From contig BSDZ01000044.1 of assembly GCA_030268105.1 (NCBI GenBank), forward strand, positions 124,001 to 188,000: 64,000 bases of DNA, read 5' to 3'. A model generated the notes under the pieces. It was not told where the DNA came from. It ran no database searches and saw only the letters and a program-made list of their open reading frames with translations. The DNA is from Volvox africanus. Taxonomy: Eukaryota > Chlorophyta > Chlorophyceae > Chlamydomonadales > Volvocaceae. Shown here in pieces: positions 58,779-64,000 of the stretch (the first letter of the stretch is position 1; the number at the start of each line of letters is the position of its first letter). A program made the translations under genes and the position numbers.

Positions 58779-61478
58779 TCATCGTGTCTTGCTGCTGGCA
58801 GAGTTCCCATTGATGGTGTAGTACGGCAGCAACGACCGTACGGCACTGCTACCCCCTGTGCCCCCGCTGCCCACAGCACCGTTGCCAATGATGCCGCCGC
58901 CACCCAGTCCCCCGAGTGGCCCTCCTCCCTCAAGCTTGTGGTGCTGTTGCGCCCCCGCCTTGATTATGTTGTACGCCACAAACCCTACCATGCTAATCAT
59001 GTACCCCATCAGCTGCAAGGAGGTCACCTTCTCGTGCAGAAACACAATGCCAATGGTGACCAGCGCCGCGTCCTTGACCGTACCTAGAACCTGTGTACGG
59101 CAAATAAAAACGGTTAAATGTACGAAGAACAGGAAGAGGGAAGTTGCATTAGCAATACCACGCGCGTTGCGATTGTGAAGGTTGCGATCCTTTGCGTCTG
59201 GTCCGCGTGTTCCGTTTCCTTCCCCTCCCCTTCCCCTCCCTTTCCTTCCCCTTCCCCTCCCCTCCCCTTCCGCACCTTGAGAGTCAGCGACGAGGCTAAC
59301 TTGATCACCAGAATCGCCAACATGTTCACAAAGAAGCCGCAACAGGCAGCCGCCGCGAAGTTGTACGGATGGGCCGGAATGGCGAGGTAGCGCCGCTGAC
59401 GCAGCAGCTGCGGCCACTCCATGTACGACGCCTGTACGGCCAGAACCGTCGTACATGCGGAGCTAATATAGAAGAGCCCCTCCATGGGGTTGAGGTTGCG
59501 ACCGCCGCCCGCCACCAACAAATACTGAGTCATCACCAGCCGTACAGATTCCGCCACCACGCTGACCAACATAGCGGTTAGGCCAATCTGAATTATTTAA
59601 TTCAATTGGGTTTGGAAACTAGCAGTTAGGACATGCTACGAGGAGAGGGGGATAATTTTGGCCCTTGTGGATATAGAGATCTGGAATACGACTCCATCCG
59701 TGCCGTACTCTTTTTCCGTACGACCCCCGCCCCCTCGCACTCACTTCTTATGTATTACAACTGAGCAGCCGCAGCTTTCATTTCCTCCTCCATCACATCC
59801 ACTTTATTCGAGTGAGGTTTTGGGGTTTTCATCGCCGCGACTCACCCCTTCCCCGCTTCCCCGCCCCGCTACAAGCCACCCCCTTGAACCCTACCAGCGA
59901 CATGTTGAGCTCGCCGTAGCTCGCCAGCGCCACTCCCACCGCGATGAGGGTCACCGCCGCCACCAGCTTCCGCGAGGCAGTCTCCAATTGGGCAACGAAC
60001 AACAGAATCATGGTGACGACCGGGCAGAAGGCCTGAGTATGGGGTTCCCAAGTGGTGGCAGGCCGGCAGGGAGGGAGGGTATGTGGAGGGCAGCACGCGG
60101 GCCAATATGGCTGAGTGGGGTAGGACGAACAAACGAATCCTGGTGCTGATGCTGATTGGTGCTGGTGGGGGTGGTGGTGGGGGTGCTGGTGCTGATGCTG
60201 ATTGGTGGTGTTGGTGTTGGTGTTGGTGGTGATGGTGGGGTGACGAACCGTAAAGGTCAGATGGAGGTTAGTAGGTTAATGAACTGCCCGGGGGAGGGAA
60301 GGGGTAAACGTGCGTGTGGGTTTGTGGCCGTGAAGGTGACGGACGATGTCGGGCGACGGAACAGCCGCTACGACGGAACCCGGAGGCGCTGCTCAACGGA
60401 GCTCAAAGGTTGTGGAAACACCTTGCAGGGCTGCAGTCATCATCATACGGCTTTCGTAAAATACCTACCCCCCCCCCCATATATATACAACACAAAAACA
60501 CAAGGATGCACTCCCACACGTGCGCGTGTCCACAGAAGCAAACGAGCTGATATGCAGCAAGCCAGCCTCATGCAGCCACCACGCCTGCATGCCGTACCTT
60601 GAGCATTTGTACGAACGCCACCGTGAGGTACAGATATCCCATGTTACCGGTCTGAAATGTGAGTGCCATGAAAAACCCAGTGGGAAGCACACGGGTCAGG
60701 TAGTAGCGGGGGGTAACGGGTATCATCGAGCTCCCGCCGCTTCCAAAGAGCGCTCCGGGGATGGCGGTGACACCGCCCGCACCGGCGCCAGGACCGGCAG
60801 GTGCGAGCCCTGTTAGCCGCAGCACCACGGGTCTCAGACGGATGGCGGAGTAGGAAGCTATTGTGGTAGTCAGAAGGCCCATCCAGGCAATGGTGCAGGG
60901 GTACGGAAACTTGAGGTTGACCATGATATGCTGCAGATTTGTGGTTTTGGAGGCGAATTGAAGGTTGTCGGGAGGAAAAAGAGATCGGAAAACGGATGTA
61001 CACAAAACGGAAAGTCATGCGGTTTGTTTATTGGAAGCGATGGGTACAGGGGAGTGAAGTCCAAATTATCGCGGGTGGGCAGTCGCTGTGCACCGGCATA
61101 GCGTCCAGAGAAAAAAGGAGGCGCATGGAGAGAGGTAACGCAGGAGGTGGTTGATTGGGTTGAAATCGTTTCCTTATATTCGACTGGATTTTAATAAAGT
61201 TTTCGGTGAGCGTTACAAACCTTGTTGACGAGTATGGCCCATGAGGAGGCGGTCATCCAGGACAGGCATGCCGCGACTGTCAGCAGCTGCAAGCCTAAAC
61301 GTGTGCGAAAGAGCACTGTGGAAAGACGGCGTGGGGTTGATGGATTGTTGTTGAGGCTACCACCACGAGAGGTGGGAGATTTTAAGGTGCTTGGGGACGA
61401 AAGCCCCCATTCCATTTTCACATCAACGTCCGTTTCGCGAGACCGAGCAAGCTCAGTCAGATCATCACGTTGATGCAT
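58779..61478 (-). CDS. Membrane transporter of the TPT/drug-metabolite superfamily (nucleotide-sugar or sugar-phosphate type)
   Basis: Exons in transcript order: 61221-61478, 60598-60930, 59895-60032, 59276-59587, 58779-59090; 450 residues, all phases consistent. A polar N-terminus (MHQRDDLTELARSRETDVDV) precedes about ten hydrophobic segments. The first ends WAILVNK, then MVNLKFPYPCTIAWMGLLTT, the spacing typical of TPT-domain carriers. Further blocks are TGFFMALTFQTGNMGYLYLT, FVQMLK then AFCPVVTMILLFVAQLE, VAVTLIAVGVALASYGELN-like helices, and TVKDAALVTIGIVFLHEKVT with GYMISMVGFVAYNIIKAG. The C-terminal tail is Gly-rich and probably cytosolic. Plant relatives work in the Golgi or plastid envelope. 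No clear transit peptide is seen, so the Golgi is more likely, but the substrate cannot be read from sequence. Confidence 0.9.
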
Positions 61479-62109
61479 AATTTATACGCTTCTGAAAGTT
61501 AAGGGTGATTGACCATGCGCAGCGGCCAGCTCCTTGCCAAGAAATTGGTCCGATCAGTCTGCAACATAACATCAGTAATTGTCGGAAACTCAATCTCCAA
61601 TATTTTCACGATGTTACAGGCAAAAAGAAGTATTGGACGAATAGTTTCGCATCAATACTCATTTGGGTCAATTATATAAACAAATTAGTCCTAACATATC
61701 ACTAGAAATCATTATGTGCAATTGTGTTTAAAAAGATTCCTTCATTATTAGTAGATAATTTTACAATTTAAGGCATTCGATTTCTGGTTGCAATGACAGA
61801 TGGACAGTTAGGGCGTACAAGTAGAGGGTCAACCTCCGGTACAACGAAGTTCAGACTGCAAAGCGGTAAACAAACATATTATATAACTACCAGACGTTAC
61901 ATTTGCAGTTAACTTAGTCTTTGCAGGGAAAGCTTGCTGCTGCAAACAGATTGCACCGCCGCCGACACCCCACAGCAATCCTTCCGACACAATCTGCAGT
62001 CAGGCACTGCAAAGACTCGGTTTTTATTAGTTCGACCCTCATCAAGTTCTAATAAACTTTGTGACGTTAACTTATTGCATAAAAGCCTTACCTTAGATTT
62101 TCTTCTCTC
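61479..62109. promoter_or_regulatory. Upstream region between divergent transporter and dioxygenase genes
   Basis: A 631-bp gap, AT-rich in the middle. No coding signal; both promoters are presumed here. Confidence 0.5.
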
Positions 62110-63794
62110 ATGGCTTCCATTCCGGCAGCTGATGTAGTGGCCGCTGCGAATGCCGTCGCCGCTGAGCCACCGGCAAAGAAGCTCAAGGCAGCAGCGGCGG
62201 CGGTTCCGCAGCCTCCAGCTGCCGGTGTTGCTGGCGGTCATCATTTGGAGCCAGGCATCGTGTCGGAGGCCGTGATGGCGGCCGCGCCCAGCCTTGCAGG
62301 ACAGTACCAGGCAGCGGAGCCATACAAGCACTGTGTGATGCGGAACATCTTTAGCAAAGACCTGCTTCGACAAGTTCGCGATGAAATTATTAACAACATT
62401 AACGCCACCTACAAAGAAACCGATTTATTCAAAGTTTTCCAAACGGGTACGTGTGCGTGTAAGTCTGCGTGTAAGTCTGCGTGTGTATATGTGGCATCCA
62501 TTCCCCCCCAAATCCCCCTTAACATTCTGGAGCTTCGTGAGACGGCACTGAAAGAAACTCCGAAACGAAACACGGACGTGACCCACATCCGACACCAAAC
62601 CCGAATCAGGTGACCTGGGCAACCTGGATTCCCTGGACCCTGAGGCGGCGGGAAAGCTGCCGGGCCTTATGAAGCTCAAAAAGGCGTTGTACAGGTGCAT
62701 CTCCCGGGGAGAGGAAGACGTGGAGAGGGAGGGAGAAAGAGTGAGATAAGGCAGAGGAAGAGGGAGGGAGGGAGGGAGGGAGGGAGGGGAGGGAGGGAGG
62801 GAGGGGGGGAGGGAGGGAGGGGGGGGAGGGAGGAGGGACCAAACACTCTGCGCTTCGTAACACAGCTCGCTCGTCCGAATGATATTCGGCGGACACGGCC
62901 ACCGGGAACCGCTCACAAACCCAAACGGAAGGAGGGGGTGACTCAAACCCGCGATAGTGCTGTACGGAAAGATTTGGATCTGGGGTAGACAGTGTCCCAT
63001 CTCGGGAAAAAGCTTACAGATGTGCTCAGTGGGCGGAGGGGCTGTCGTACAGATCAAAGTTTTGGTACAATTATCATTTTGTTTGGTATTGTTGTAACTA
63101 TTAATATTATAAATGATGTCCTTTTTATCAATGTTAATCGTTTAAATATTAGTGGTATTATGGTATCGTTGTAAGTGTTCGTTTCTGCCGTTGGTGGTGG
63201 TTGGGGTGGTTGTTATCTACCAGTGACGAGTTCAGAGCCTTCGTTACCTCCGTAACCGGCTGCGGGGATCTCTCACCCCGTACGGACTGCTCGTGCAACG
63301 TCTACGCTTACGGCGGCCACCTGCTGTGTCATGATGACGTCATCGCCAACCGCCGCGTGTCGTACATTATTTACCTGACGGACCCGGACGACCCATGGGT
63401 CGCGGAGGACGGCGGCGCGCTGGAGCTCTACCCTCTGGTGGAGGGTGAGGCGGGGGGATCTGTGTATGTGTGGACGTGTGCGTGTGCATGTGTATGTGCG
63501 TCCTTAAGAAGTACACGCCATGAGGAGGAGGAGAGCAGAAAGTGTTTGTTTAAACCTTAGAAGGGAAAAGGCCCCCCTCGCCGGCCTCAAGACGGGAAAA
63601 CTGGAAACCATCAGAAATCAGAAGGTTATGTCTCCGCGTGTATGTCGGCCGTGGGGTTTCAAATGGGCGGGTTCCCTGTGTTCTCCCCCCCCTCACGCGG
63701 CTGGCTGCAGGCCAGGAGCACACACCCGCGCCGGACCCGACCCTGGCCCACCTGCCCTCCTTCAACACCATGGCTATGTTCACCGTCACACCGG
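62110..63794 (+). CDS. TPA1/OGFOD1-type 2-oxoglutarate Fe(II) dioxygenase, N-terminal part (3' part beyond window)
   Basis: OGFOD1/Tpa1 hydroxylates a prolyl residue of ribosomal protein uS12 and affects translation termination. Exons 62110-62446, 62610-62694, 63224-63444 and 63711-63794 join in phase. The start ATG at 62110 gives MASIPAADVVAAANAVAAEP, an Ala-rich lead with PPAKKLK. The family region begins YKHCVMRNIFSKDLLRQVRD and ATYKETDLFKVFQTGDLGNL. The catalytic domain has DCSCNVYAYGGHLLCHDDV, where His-Asp-Asp supplies the HxD iron ligands, then VSYIIYLTDPDDPWVAEDGG and LELYPLVEG. Exon 4 ends MAMFTVTPG, just before where the second iron His (SFHxV) is expected. That residue and the C-terminal domain lie to the right of the window. 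Confidence 0.93.
62765..62840. repeat. (GGGA)n purine tract
   Basis: GGGA-type repeats in the intron between dioxygenase exons 2 and 3. Confidence 0.9.
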
Positions 63795-64000
63795 GTGGGA
63801 GGGTGGGGGGATGGGGGTTGGTTGTGGGGTGGGACATCCCTCGCCATGACATGTGCTTGCTGCGGGGGTGGGGGCTAGGGGGCATGGAGGGGGCTGAATG
63901 TGCACAGGTGAGCTTAGGGGCTGTGTCGCTCGGGATCGGCGTTCTGGAGAGGGGGGGCGGGTGGGGGGAAGTTATTGGCCTGCCCTGCCAAACCCCCTGC

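Noticed and set aside
1..64000. CRISPR arrays, tRNA or rRNA genes, prokaryotic operons
   Set aside because: No spaced direct-repeat array, no tRNA T-loop motif with a fitting cloverleaf, no rRNA segment, and the genes are intron-rich.

Overview
The window is nuclear DNA of a green alga, most likely a volvocine (Chlamydomonas/Volvox lineage). Genes are split into many short exons by GT-AG introns. Two products start with plastid-type leader peptides. Proteins carry long Ala/Gly/Ser/Gln runs. TGTAA, the usual volvocine polyadenylation signal, follows several stop codons. Introns are full of microsatellites (CCCTCT, TATG, CCCCA, GGGAGA). The closest species cannot be named from the sequence alone. 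No prokaryotic operon, CRISPR array, rRNA or tRNA was seen.

Layout, left to right: (1) 317-5397 minus, ABCE1/RLI1, N-terminal half, running off the left edge. (2) 6584-11531 plus, unrecognised low-complexity protein. (3) 13064-15556 minus, Alba nucleic-acid-binding protein with an RGG tail. (4) about 15953-19662 plus, unrecognised acidic/Ala-rich protein. (5) 20589-21944 minus, single-exon protein resembling the plant plastid At4g37920 family. (6) 22138-22669 plus, small unknown protein. (7) 23060-25222 plus, J-domain protein. (8) 25223-28577, gene-poor. (9) 28578-33020 minus, plastid GTP cyclohydrolase II. (10) a possible two-exon fragment at 33537-33948 plus. (11) 34564-40149 minus, ceramide glucosyltransferase. 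(12) 40593-44273 plus, CWC21/SRRM2-type splicing factor. (13) 44858-45323 minus, 59-residue QCR10-like protein. (14) 47240-49719 minus, uroporphyrinogen-III synthase. (15) 50198-54650 plus, OTU1/YOD1 deubiquitinase. (16) 55573-56805 plus, small probably plastid protein. (17) 58779-61478 minus, TPT/DMT-type transporter. (18) 62110 to beyond the right edge, plus, TPA1/OGFOD1-type 2-oxoglutarate dioxygenase.

The genes are unrelated housekeeping loci: ribosome recycling, RNA binding, splicing, riboflavin and tetrapyrrole synthesis, sphingolipid glycosylation, ubiquitin removal and ribosomal protein hydroxylation. They do not form a pathway cluster. Several are divergent pairs with short shared upstream regions (34564-40149 with 40593-44273; 47240-49719 with 50198-54650). 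One is a tight convergent pair (40593-44273 with 44858-45323). For ten genes the exon models were built so that every splice phase agrees and the family motifs join without a break.

The most unusual signals are non-coding. They are a hammerhead-ribozyme-like core inside a ribA intron, a long near-perfect hairpin in the Alba gene, an 89-bp dispersed repeat tied to a CCCTCT/GGGAGA tract in two unrelated introns, and a recurring GTACGGC/GCCGTAC motif at intron ends, including one intron whose two ends are complementary.
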